This document shows positions 1 to 5,712 of a stretch of DNA of 5,893 bases, piece by piece. The DNA lies in the NCBI GenBank assembly GCA_002503395.1, contig DARQ01000024.1, forward strand, positions 1 through 5,893, written 5' to 3'. The position numbers and the translations under genes were made by a program. A model generated the notes under the pieces. The model was given only the letters and a program-made list of their open reading frames with translations, was not told where the DNA came from and made no database searches. The DNA comes from Euryarchaeota archaeon UBA60. Its GTDB lineage: Archaea > Thermoplasmatota > Poseidoniia > Poseidoniales > Poseidoniaceae. The first letter of the stretch is position 1. Each line of letters starts with the position of its first letter.

Positions 1-1397
1 AGACTGCGTTGTCCGCCCTCTCTACCCACGCCACTATTCTTAGTCCCGCCGAAAGGTACCCTCAGGTCACGGTGTAGCCAGCAGTTGACCCATACCATGC
101 CGCTGTCAATCGACTCGGCCATCATCCTTCCTCGCCCCAGATCGGCGGTCCATACCGAGCCGGCCAGGCCATACTCGGTGGAGTTTGCATAGCCGATGAC
201 CTCATCATCACTGGAGAAGCCGTGCAAGGTGACGACGGGCCCGAAGATCTCCTCGCTGGCACATCGTGAATCCTGTGCCAGGCCATCGATGATGGTGGGG
301 AGAAGAAAGGCACCGGAATCCAGGCGGGCCGAGAGTTCTGGGCGCGCCCCTCCAGAAAGAATCGTGCCCCCTTCCCTAAGCGCCAATTCAATGTATGACT
401 CGACTTTGTCGCGGTGCTCATGGGAGACCAGCGAGCCAAATTCAGTATCTTCAAATGAAGGGTCGCCGACCACCATCTTCTCGACCTGCTCGACAAATCT
501 TCGAGTAAATTCCGGGCGTATCGAATCGGCGATGAAGATACGACTGCCACATAGGCAGACCTGTCCCTGATTCATGAACGCCGCTCGGGCGGCACCGGCA
601 ACGGCCAGGTCGAGGTCGGCATCCTCTAAGATAATCGTCGCATTCTTGCCGCCCAGTTCAAGACTCAGTTTCTTGAACATCGGTGCCGCACTCGCCGCCA
701 CCACTCTCCCAGTGGCGGTGCCGCCGGTAAATGAGATGGCGCCGACTTTTGGATGAGCTACTATTGCCGCGCCACATTCACCGCCGTAGCCGTGCACCAC
801 GTTGACGACGCCGGCGGGCAGACCGATGTCGGCCAATATCTCGCACAGCAGGTGTGCCGTCATCGGCGTCAATTCACTCGGTTTGGCTACCACAGTATTG
901 CCCATCGCCAGCGCCGGGGCGATTTTCCACGACAGCAGGTATAGTGGGAGATTCCACGGTGTTATCAGACCGACCACACCAATCGGCTTGTCGACGACAT
1001 GATTGGTCGCATCACTCATAGCATAGGTTTCCTGTTGGCGTTCGCCTAGCATCTTGGCAAAGAAACGGAAATTATTGACCGAGCGAGCGGAATCGACTGC
1101 TCGCGCCAAAGAAATCGGTTTACCGGTATCGCGTGACTCGGCAACGGCAATTTCTTCGCTACGTGTTTCCAAGGCCTCGGCGATATGTACCAGCCAAGCA
1201 CTGCGCTCATTCCGGGAAAGCGCTGACCATGCCGGTTGTGCCGATTCAGCCGCGGCGACCGCGATATCGACATCGGTTGCGTCAGAGCGAGGAATCTTCG
1301 AATATACCTCACCGGTCGCCGGGCAGAGGTTGTCGATGCTCTGTCCACTGGAACAGGGGGTGAACTTGCCACCGATGAAGTTCAGGATTTCCTCCAC
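1..1397 (-). CDS. Aldehyde dehydrogenase, 2-aminomuconate/2-hydroxymuconate semialdehyde dehydrogenase type (3' end cut by window)
   Basis: NAD(P)-dependent oxidation of an aldehyde to an acid, probably cytosolic. My reverse-strand translation gives 465 complete residues with no stop before the window edge. Family members are about 485 residues, so only the last 20 or so are missing. Visible ALDH landmarks are the PWN motif with Asn149, Lys172 in AKPSE, the nucleotide loop FTGGTATG (223-230), general base Glu247 in ELGGKN, nucleophile Cys281 in NQGQVCLCGSR, EEIFGP (382-387) and PFGGTKNSGVGREGG near the end. By a remembered alignment, Arg105 (upstream of NNFRFFA) and Arg443 (in CWLHRDL) fall on the carboxylate-binding Arg120 and Arg464 of Pseudomonas fluorescens 2-aminomuconate 6-semialdehyde dehydrogenase. 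This points to an acid semialdehyde substrate. The start is GTG at 1397, two bases after the asparaginase-like stop, with GAGGAGG seven bases upstream. The ALDH superfamily is certain. The muconate-type substrate is inferred. Confidence 0.93.
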   Translation of the reverse strand, partial: MEEILNFIGGKFTPCSSGQSIDNLCPATGEVYSKIPRSDATDVDIAVAAAESAQPAWSALSRNERSAWLVHIAEALETRSEEIAVAESRDTGKPISLARAVDSARSVNNFRFFAKMLGERQQETYAMSDATNHVVDKPIGVVGLITPWNLPLYLLSWKIAPALAMGNTVVAKPSELTPMTAHLLCEILADIGLPAGVVNVVHGYGGECGAAIVAHPKVGAISFTGGTATGRVVAASAAPMFKKLSLELGGKNATIILEDADLDLAVAGAARAAFMNQGQVCLCGSRIFIADSIRPEFTRRFVEQVEKMVVGDPSFEDTEFGSLVSHEHRDKVESYIELALREGGTILSGGARPELSARLDSGAFLLPTIIDGLAQDSRCASEEIFGPVVTLHGFSSDDEVIGYANSTEYGLAGSVWTADLGRGRMMAESIDSGMVWVNCWLHRDLRVPFGGTKNSGVGREGGQRS

Positions 1398-1399
1398 TT

Positions 1400-2569
1400 T
1401 CAGTCCTCCTCGGGTGGAACTCGGGGGGTGTGAACATCGGTATAGGTCGACCAATCATACTGCCAGCGGTCTTGGTCGGGGTCCCATTCATCCCAAGTGG
1501 GGATGGTCTCCAGAACTTCCAAGAGTTGAGGGGGGACGATGCCGGAGACGATGAAGGCCTTCTGCCGGACCAGCGGGTAGGGGTTGCGCAATTCAATCCC
1601 CAGAGTACCTAGAATCGCTCTGGCGAGATACCATGTCGCCTGACCATTCCAGCCGTGGGCGATTTTGATGACGATGCCCAGTCCCTTCGGATAATCAGGA
1701 TGCTCGATGGCAATTCCCAGTAAGCCATCGGCACCCTCTTTGGCGATGACCTTGCCGTCACCGGCCTTGAGAATGGTCGAGTCGAGGCGGTTGAAACCAC
1801 CGACCAGGTCGGGGTTTTCGACCATCGCCTGCCAAATCCAGTCATCGTCTTTCTCCCGCACCAGCCCAGCGTAAAGCAGCGCCAATTCGTTGACAGTGTT
1901 GCTGACGGTCGGCAGACCACAGCCATCCTTGCCTACTCGTAGGGGTTGCCAATCCTTACCCAAGGTGCTACGCAGAGCGGCCAAGAACCCAGCAAAGGTC
2001 TCGTGGCCCGGCAGGGTGTAGCCGGCACGGTTATGGCCGAGAAGTCGGCAACCCTTGAGAATCGCCGCATGCTCTCCCGAGCAGGTGTGATACCATCTGC
2101 GTGGGCGACGGACCTGACGGCCGAATTGTATCAGCGGTACATCGAGAGGTGTCATCATCAGCGGCCATTCGGCCTCTGAAAGCAGACTTTGGGCGGTGGC
2201 GATATGCTCAGTATCACCATTGTGACTGGCGACTGCGATTGCCTTCTGTTCCCAAGTCGTGGTATCGGTCAAGACTTCGGTAAAGGCTTTCAGCATGAAG
2301 GGTTTCATCATACTCCTGCCATAGCACAGCACATTACCGCCAAATGAATGGATTACCTCATCGCCGTGTGCCCAGGCGACCGCACCGTGGATGGTGGTCT
2401 CGGAAACACCGTTGCGACGGTAGTCTAGAAGTGGCTCCCACTCGACATCACGACCGGTGGGGATACCTTCGATATTCTCGCCCAATGGGCTATCGGGGAA
2501 GACCCCGCTGCCGGGACGACCCGGAGAGACCGCGGAGTGGTCATCGTGGCGAAGTTGTTTATTCGTCAT
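1400..2569 (-). CDS. Asparaginase II (Rhizobium etli AnsA/ReAV-type) family amidohydrolase
   Basis: 389 residues. The family hydrolyses L-asparagine to aspartate and ammonia and is unrelated to E. coli AnsA/AnsB. Family blocks are visible in order: Ser-x-x-Lys at S86/K89 in GRSMMKPF, ASHNGD with S115, the CSGEH block at 163-167, GKDGCGLP with C217, and AKEGADG with K277. As I recall the R. etli enzyme, these match its Ser48-Lys51 and Ser80-Lys263 catalytic pairs and its zinc ligands Cys135, Lys138 and Cys189. The 54-residue spacing between the two cysteines is the same in both. The Lys138 position is Glu166 here (CSGEH, not CSGKH), so metal binding and substrate may differ. The first 40 or so residues are a Gly/Pro/Asp-rich extension before the family core, and no internal ATG replaces the start. 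The C-terminal 35 residues are rich in Trp and Asp. ATG 2569 directly follows the LLM stop. An amide hydrolase or deaminase acting on another substrate is possible. Confidence 0.9.
   Translation of the reverse strand: MTNKQLRHDDHSAVSPGRPGSGVFPDSPLGENIEGIPTGRDVEWEPLLDYRRNGVSETTIHGAVAWAHGDEVIHSFGGNVLCYGRSMMKPFMLKAFTEVLTDTTTWEQKAIAVASHNGDTEHIATAQSLLSEAEWPLMMTPLDVPLIQFGRQVRRPRRWYHTCSGEHAAILKGCRLLGHNRAGYTLPGHETFAGFLAALRSTLGKDWQPLRVGKDGCGLPTVSNTVNELALLYAGLVREKDDDWIWQAMVENPDLVGGFNRLDSTILKAGDGKVIAKEGADGLLGIAIEHPDYPKGLGIVIKIAHGWNGQATWYLARAILGTLGIELRNPYPLVRQKAFIVSGIVPPQLLEVLETIPTWDEWDPDQDRWQYDWSTYTDVHTPRVPPEED
1405..1411 (-). promoter_or_regulatory. Shine-Dalgarno for the aldehyde dehydrogenase
   Basis: GAGGAGG on the minus strand lies in the last codons of the asparaginase-like gene, seven bases before the GTG at 1397. 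It supports the GTG start, since no ATG lies near this position. It also implies translational coupling between the two genes. Confidence 0.8.
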
Positions 2570-3826
2570 CTAAGCACCTCTGGCGGACAATAATTCCTCG
2601 ACCCGAGGGGTGACCTGTTCGATGAATGCAGTCATGTTGCGACAGACCCGGTCGCTATCATGGTTAAAGAAATCGAACCAAGTCATTATTCGATCATCGC
2701 CGTGAAAACGCTCGACCATCTGTTGGGCGACCTCTTCGGCATTTCCTATAAGGGCATTGTTGGCCGCCCGCTCGACCTTGGTTGGGTCGAGTGTTCCTTC
2801 AAGTGCTTGCCAGTAAGAACCCAAGGCCAACTTCGCTTCTCCCGCCGCAGCAACACTCTGCTCTTTGGGACTAAGCCCCACCTCGGCATTGAGGAAGACA
2901 AAGGAGGTGCGCGGCATATCACGGCGCTGCCATTCGCCACCGTCACTATGGTAGCATTCCGACATTCGCGCATGGGTGGCATCGATTAAATCAGGAGCGG
3001 TGATCGAGAGATTGAAGACCTTGACCGGTAGGAATTGATTGACGAAGACCTGTGCCTTGGGGTCATGGGTTCCAGCCGTCAGAGAGAGCAGTTCTCGACG
3101 CCAGGCGGTCGGGATGATTTTCAAGTCCTCAAAGTCATAGCGTCGGTCAATCTCAACTTCATCTGGCGCTTCGTCCAAACCATCCCTTGCCATTGCCGCT
3201 TCCTGCACCGCGACCCAATCCTCATCACTACGGAAGTACTCTCTGGAAAGGATAGTGGCCATCACATCATTGCTACTGATGACATCACCTCGCAGCAAGC
3301 GTAGGAAAATCTCGCTCGCCTCCATGAAAATCTGCCCGCGCAGGGCTGGCCATGCCGCCTCTTCGACACCATCTCGAGGTTCGATTCCATACGGTCGGGC
3401 CATGAATTCAAACCGACCCGCCGAAAACCCGACGTGGAGTCGGCGCGATTCCTGAGGATTCAGGCCGTGTAGCATCACGGTGTTGGCAATACGCTCGGCC
3501 ACTGCAATCGGGCCGCCGCTGGCAAGGATGCTTAGCACAGCACTGCCGACTTCTATCTGGCTGGTGCTCCTGAAAGTCTCCAATGCCAATTGCGGGAAAT
3601 CGGTGCACAACCCGACCTCGCCCTGCCAATGGGGGACGACCGGACGCCGGTTCAGTTTCTGCGTTGCGGTAGACAGGTGGGCTTGGGCAATCCATGCTAC
3701 CCCGAAACCCAGTTGGTCGGCTAATCCGACCTGCTGAAAGTAGTTATTCAGCATTATCTGCTCGGAGGGAATCTCACCTGATTCGTCCGGAGTTTGCGCA
3801 ATCGAGAAGAAAATATCGTATTCCAT
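2570..3826 (-). CDS. Luciferase-like flavin-dependent monooxygenase (LLM family)
   Basis: 418 residues, longer than the usual 330-380 of this family. These TIM-barrel enzymes use reduced FMN or F420, normally supplied by a partner reductase, to oxygenate or oxidise organic substrates. The N-terminus has the family pattern: first strand YDIFFSIAQ, then LADQLGFGVAWIAQAHL (36-51), which occupies the place of the common W-x-x-EHH motif with only the last His kept. Next come IEVGSAVLSILASGGPIAVAERIA (91-114) and RLHVGFSAGRFEFMARPYGI (129-148), the usual R-x-x-x-G-x-G-x-G-x-x-E-like region. The C-terminus has the family ending, with a GNAEEVAQQM helix and a MTWFDFF strand. Residues about 175-265 contain a long acidic stretch not typical of short LLMs. 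GAGGAG stands five bases before ATG 3826. No flavin reductase is visible in the window. The family call is firm. The substrate is unknown. Confidence 0.9.
   Translation of the reverse strand: MEYDIFFSIAQTPDESGEIPSEQIMLNNYFQQVGLADQLGFGVAWIAQAHLSTATQKLNRRPVVPHWQGEVGLCTDFPQLALETFRSTSQIEVGSAVLSILASGGPIAVAERIANTVMLHGLNPQESRRLHVGFSAGRFEFMARPYGIEPRDGVEEAAWPALRGQIFMEASEIFLRLLRGDVISSNDVMATILSREYFRSDEDWVAVQEAAMARDGLDEAPDEVEIDRRYDFEDLKIIPTAWRRELLSLTAGTHDPKAQVFVNQFLPVKVFNLSITAPDLIDATHARMSECYHSDGGEWQRRDMPRTSFVFLNAEVGLSPKEQSVAAAGEAKLALGSYWQALEGTLDPTKVERAANNALIGNAEEVAQQMVERFHGDDRIMTWFDFFNHDSDRVCRNMTAFIEQVTPRVEELLSARGA
2577..2581 (-). promoter_or_regulatory. Shine-Dalgarno for the asparaginase II-like gene
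   Basis: AGAGG on the minus strand sits in the last codons of the LLM gene, seven bases before ATG 2569. The LLM stop TAG (2572-2570) directly abuts that ATG, so a ribosome ending the LLM gene finishes on the next start. This fixes the start choice. Confidence 0.7.
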
Positions 3827-3831
3827 GAAAT

Positions 3832-3837
3832 CTCCTC
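3832..3837 (-). promoter_or_regulatory. Strong Shine-Dalgarno for the LLM gene
   Basis: GAGGAG on the minus strand is five bases before ATG 3826. It is one of the strongest ribosome-binding sites in the window and suits the first gene of a transcription unit. The bases around it (GCTGAG, 3840-3835) can pair with CTCAGC (3915-3910) further upstream in the same leader. Confidence 0.75.
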
Positions 3838-3932
3838 AGCCCTAATTGGCCGAGGGGGTCGCGATACCCGTTACTTTCGGTTCCCTTACGAAGGCCGAGC
3901 CTGAGACTTGCTGAGCTGGGTAACATGTGATT

Positions 3933-3948
3933 CGAATTTATTCATTCG
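3933..3948. repeat. Inverted repeat CGAAT-6-ATTCG, possible operator
   Basis: Two 5-base arms, CGAAT at 3933-3937 and ATTCG at 3944-3948, flank a 6-base AT-rich spacer. The left arm overlaps a perfect 8-base palindrome, ATTCGAAT (3930-3937). The location, about 105-125 bases upstream of the LLM start, suits an operator or activator site. A regulator is not visible, and short palindromes in AT-rich DNA can arise by chance. Confidence 0.3.
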
Positions 3949-3959
3949 GTCGCCCTCAC

Positions 3960-3976
3960 ATCGTAGTGCCTACGAT
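3960..3976 (-). repeat. 7-bp perfect hairpin directly after the TPR stop codon
   Basis: ATCGTAG and CTACGAT form perfect arms around a 3-base loop, starting on the base after the TAA of the TPR gene. The stem is only moderately GC-rich and no T-run follows on the minus strand. It is therefore not a classic intrinsic terminator. It could be a weak terminator, an RNA-stabilising 3' hairpin, or a protein-binding site marking the boundary between the two gene blocks. Confidence 0.4.
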
Positions 3977-4816
3977 TTATTGGCCATCGTCGCCAGTCAA
4001 TGCCGCAATCCTCTGCAGCAGCTCAGGTGGAGCAGGTTGTTCGGTCTGGATCTGACTGGCCAGGGCCTGGGAATAATGTTCCATCGCCATCTGCCCATCG
4101 CCGCGTAACATCGCTAGGTCGGCAATTCCCCAGTGGCCGATGACTGCGGCCGTCATATCCTCGTGTTCTTCAGCCAAGTCAAGGCTAAGGCGATAATTAT
4201 CTTCGGACAGGTCGAATTGCTCGTCGCAGGCGAGCAGGTGTGCCAAGTCGGCAAGAGCCGACATCTCCCATTCCCGGTCACCCGATTCTCGCACCAGTTC
4301 AACGATTCTCTTAGCGTGGGTCAGGGCCGACTCCAAATCATCTGATTGCTTGGCGAATTGCAGCAGGTTGTGATGGGCATTGGACTGACCGACCAGACTT
4401 CCCAGCGAAGTCTTGATGGCCAGACTTTCGTATTGCGTCTCAAGTGCTGAATCCAAGTCATCGGTCATCGCCTGTGCTTGAGAGAGCAGGTTGAGAGCGC
4501 CAGCAAGTAATGGATGGTCATCGCCTGAACGGATTTCTGCTACCAGTTCAGCCAATGTATTCAATCCGATTTCAGGGTCACGCCGCAGTAGGATGCTCGC
4601 CTGTGTCAGACCTTCCCAGGTAGCGGTGATGTCGGTGGTATCGATATTGGCAAGCAGTCTAGCCGCATCTTCACTGCGACCGAGCACTTCGGCGGCCTCG
4701 GCGAGGTTGATCAACGCCTTGGCGTCGAGGTCGGCATGGATGCCATCTTGAGACAACACCAGGTCGAGCATCATGCCGGCTTGAGCATGGCTCATCTCGG
4801 TTACCTTGTCGCTCAT
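3977..4816 (-). CDS. Tetratricopeptide-repeat (TPR) protein
   Basis: 279 residues, acidic, mostly alpha-helical, with no signal peptide, membrane segment or enzymatic motif. About six TPR-like helical hairpins can be traced: 32-60 (ALINLAEAAEVLGRSEDAARLL), 66-97, 103-137, 144-177, 183-216 and 222-254 (GHWGIADLAML followed by MAMEHYSQAL). Several show the A-x-x-x-Y/L and small-residue spacing of TPRs. Such proteins act as protein-binding scaffolds. Nothing here shows the partner, and there is no DNA-binding domain to make it a regulator. The start is uncertain. ATG 4816 has a GGGGTGA motif 15 bases upstream, too far for a good ribosome-binding site. ATG 4795 (residue 8) has AAGG nine bases upstream and may be the true start. 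The gene follows the SDR by 63 bases on the same strand. Confidence 0.82.
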   Translation of the reverse strand: MSDKVTEMSHAQAGMMLDLVLSQDGIHADLDAKALINLAEAAEVLGRSEDAARLLANIDTTDITATWEGLTQASILLRRDPEIGLNTLAELVAEIRSGDDHPLLAGALNLLSQAQAMTDDLDSALETQYESLAIKTSLGSLVGQSNAHHNLLQFAKQSDDLESALTHAKRIVELVRESGDREWEMSALADLAHLLACDEQFDLSEDNYRLSLDLAEEHEDMTAAVIGHWGIADLAMLRGDGQMAMEHYSQALASQIQTEQPAPPELLQRIAALTGDDGQ

Positions 4817-4820
4817 AATT

Positions 4821-4838
4821 GGGGCGGAATGTCACCCC
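4821..4838 (-). repeat. GC-rich stem-loop just before the TPR gene
   Basis: In the minus-strand RNA, GGGGUG (4838-4833) pairs with CGCCCC (4826-4821) around a 6-base loop. The stem has five Watson-Crick pairs and one G-U pair, which becomes an A-C mismatch in plus-strand RNA. Five A bases precede it and only a short AATT follows before ATG 4816. It would hide the GGGGTGA motif, so it could lower translation from ATG 4816. I do not see a functional terminator in the minus direction. Confidence 0.35.
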
Positions 4839-4879
4839 TTTTTCAAGCCACGCATCGCCACATGGACAAAAACCAATCG

Positions 4880-5689
4880 TCAGATACTGCGTAGACGGCC
4901 ACCGTCAACAGCCAGACTGACGCCACGAATGGCACCGCCGGCCGGACTACAAAGGAATGCGATGGCGGCGGCGGTCTCGGACGGGTCAATCAGTCTCCCG
5001 GCCGGGACTTCGGCCAACCAACCGGCCATCACTTCATCGGTTGAGACGCCGCGCTTTTCCGCTATCTGCTCCGCCAGTGAGGTCAATCTGGGTGTATCTG
5101 TGAATCCCGGCAGTATGTTATTGATGGAGACACATTCGGGAAGTTCTCGGGACAGTGTCTTTGCCCAACTCGCCATCGCCCCGCGGATGGTATTGGAAAC
5201 GCCGAGGTTGGGAATCGGCTCCTTGACCGAGGTCGAGACGATATTGATGATTCGCCCATAATCACTGGCGACCATCCCCTCAAGGCAGGTTTTAACCAAA
5301 CGATGAGAAGCGAACAGATGTCTGGTTAGAGGCTTGAAGAAATCATCGTCACCGGCTTCAAGGAGAGGTCCGCTGGGAGGACCACCAGTATTATTTATCA
5401 AAATTTGAATATGACCGTTCTCGGTGATATGCTGAGTGACCAAAGATTCAACTGCGGCACCATCCTCAAGGTCGAGCGCCAAGACGTGAACGCCTTCGGC
5501 ACCTAACTCGGCAAATTGTCGCGCCATGGCCTTCAACTTGCCCTCATTCCGGCTTACCAGCGTTAGGGTCGCACCGGCTTCGACCAGTGCGATAGCCGTC
5601 GCATGCCCGATTCCTGAACTTGCCCCACAGACCAAGGCGTGCAGCCCGGCCAAGGAGTCGGATTTCAGTGGTGAAGGAACGTAAGCCAT
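4880..5689 (-). CDS. SDR-family protein lacking the Tyr-x-x-x-Lys catalytic pair (3-oxoacyl-ACP-reductase-like)
   Basis: 269 residues from ATG 5689. It is a Rossmann-fold protein of the short-chain dehydrogenase/reductase superfamily. The dinucleotide loop GASSGIG is at 22-28, D73 lies in ALDLED, NNTGG is at 99-103 in place of NNAG, and the active-site Ser152 is in VSTSVKEP. Thirteen residues after that Ser, where SDRs have Tyr-x-x-x-Lys, the sequence is Ser165-Asn-Thr-Ile-Arg169. The C-terminus has LPGFTDT and VDGGR, as in acyl-carrier-protein reductase-like SDRs. This matches the subgroup CDD describes as BKR-like SDRs without the full catalytic tetrad. NAD(P) binding is likely, but classical carbonyl reduction is doubtful. 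A TTG at 5716 would add nine residues and overlap the preceding stop by two bases. I prefer ATG 5689, because the added residues do not look like part of the fold. It probably belongs to the same transcript as the partial gene upstream. Confidence 0.88.
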   Translation of the reverse strand: MAYVPSPLKSDSLAGLHALVCGASSGIGHATAIALVEAGATLTLVSRNEGKLKAMARQFAELGAEGVHVLALDLEDGAAVESLVTQHITENGHIQILINNTGGPPSGPLLEAGDDDFFKPLTRHLFASHRLVKTCLEGMVASDYGRIINIVSTSVKEPIPNLGVSNTIRGAMASWAKTLSRELPECVSINNILPGFTDTPRLTSLAEQIAEKRGVSTDEVMAGWLAEVPAGRLIDPSETAAAIAFLCSPAGGAIRGVSLAVDGGRLRSI

Positions 5690-5712
5690 CTCAACCCCAC
5701 ACCGCGATTCTC

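Larger units (their letters stand above)
3827..3976 (-). promoter_or_regulatory. Intergenic leader between the TPR and LLM genes, probable promoter region
   Basis: This 150-base gap is the longest non-coding stretch between genes in the window and carries no credible short gene. On the minus strand its upstream third is AT-richer (around 3948-3920, including AATAAATTCGAATCACATG). That could hold a bacterial -10 or an archaeal TATA-like element, but I see no convincing -35/-10 pair. Its downstream half has small stems such as GGGT/ACCC (3869-3866 with 3859-3856) and CCTT/AAGG. The promoter role is inferred from the gap, the inverted repeats and the strong ribosome-binding site that follows. 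Confidence 0.4.

Noticed and set aside
122..550. Minus-strand open frame of 142 codons
   Set aside because: It is the wrong frame of the ALDH gene. The correct frame runs to the window edge and contains the catalytic Cys region and EEIFGP.
1054..1554. Long open frame on the plus strand (166 codons)
   Set aside because: It lies antisense to the ALDH and asparaginase-like genes, which both have full family motifs. The translation shows no recognisable domain and is rich in Arg, Ser and Pro, as expected of an antisense shadow.
1400..2569. Naming the gene as a housekeeping L-asparaginase (ansA/ansB)
   Set aside because: The family is the separate asparaginase II type, a zinc-ligand position is altered, and the operon context points elsewhere. 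A firm symbol is not justified.
4821..4843. Plus-strand terminator-like element (GGGG...CCCC followed by five T)
   Set aside because: No plus-strand gene ends here, and in plus-strand RNA the stem is only four pairs before an A-C mismatch. It is more sensibly read as a hairpin of the minus-strand transcript.
4868..4872. Run of five T on the minus strand after the SDR stop
   Set aside because: No GC-rich stem precedes it, so I do not call an intrinsic terminator. A T-tract terminator of archaeal type cannot be excluded but is unsupported.
4806..5261. Open frame of 151 codons on the plus strand
   Set aside because: It is antisense to the SDR coding region, whose Rossmann motifs are clear. It has no domain of its own.
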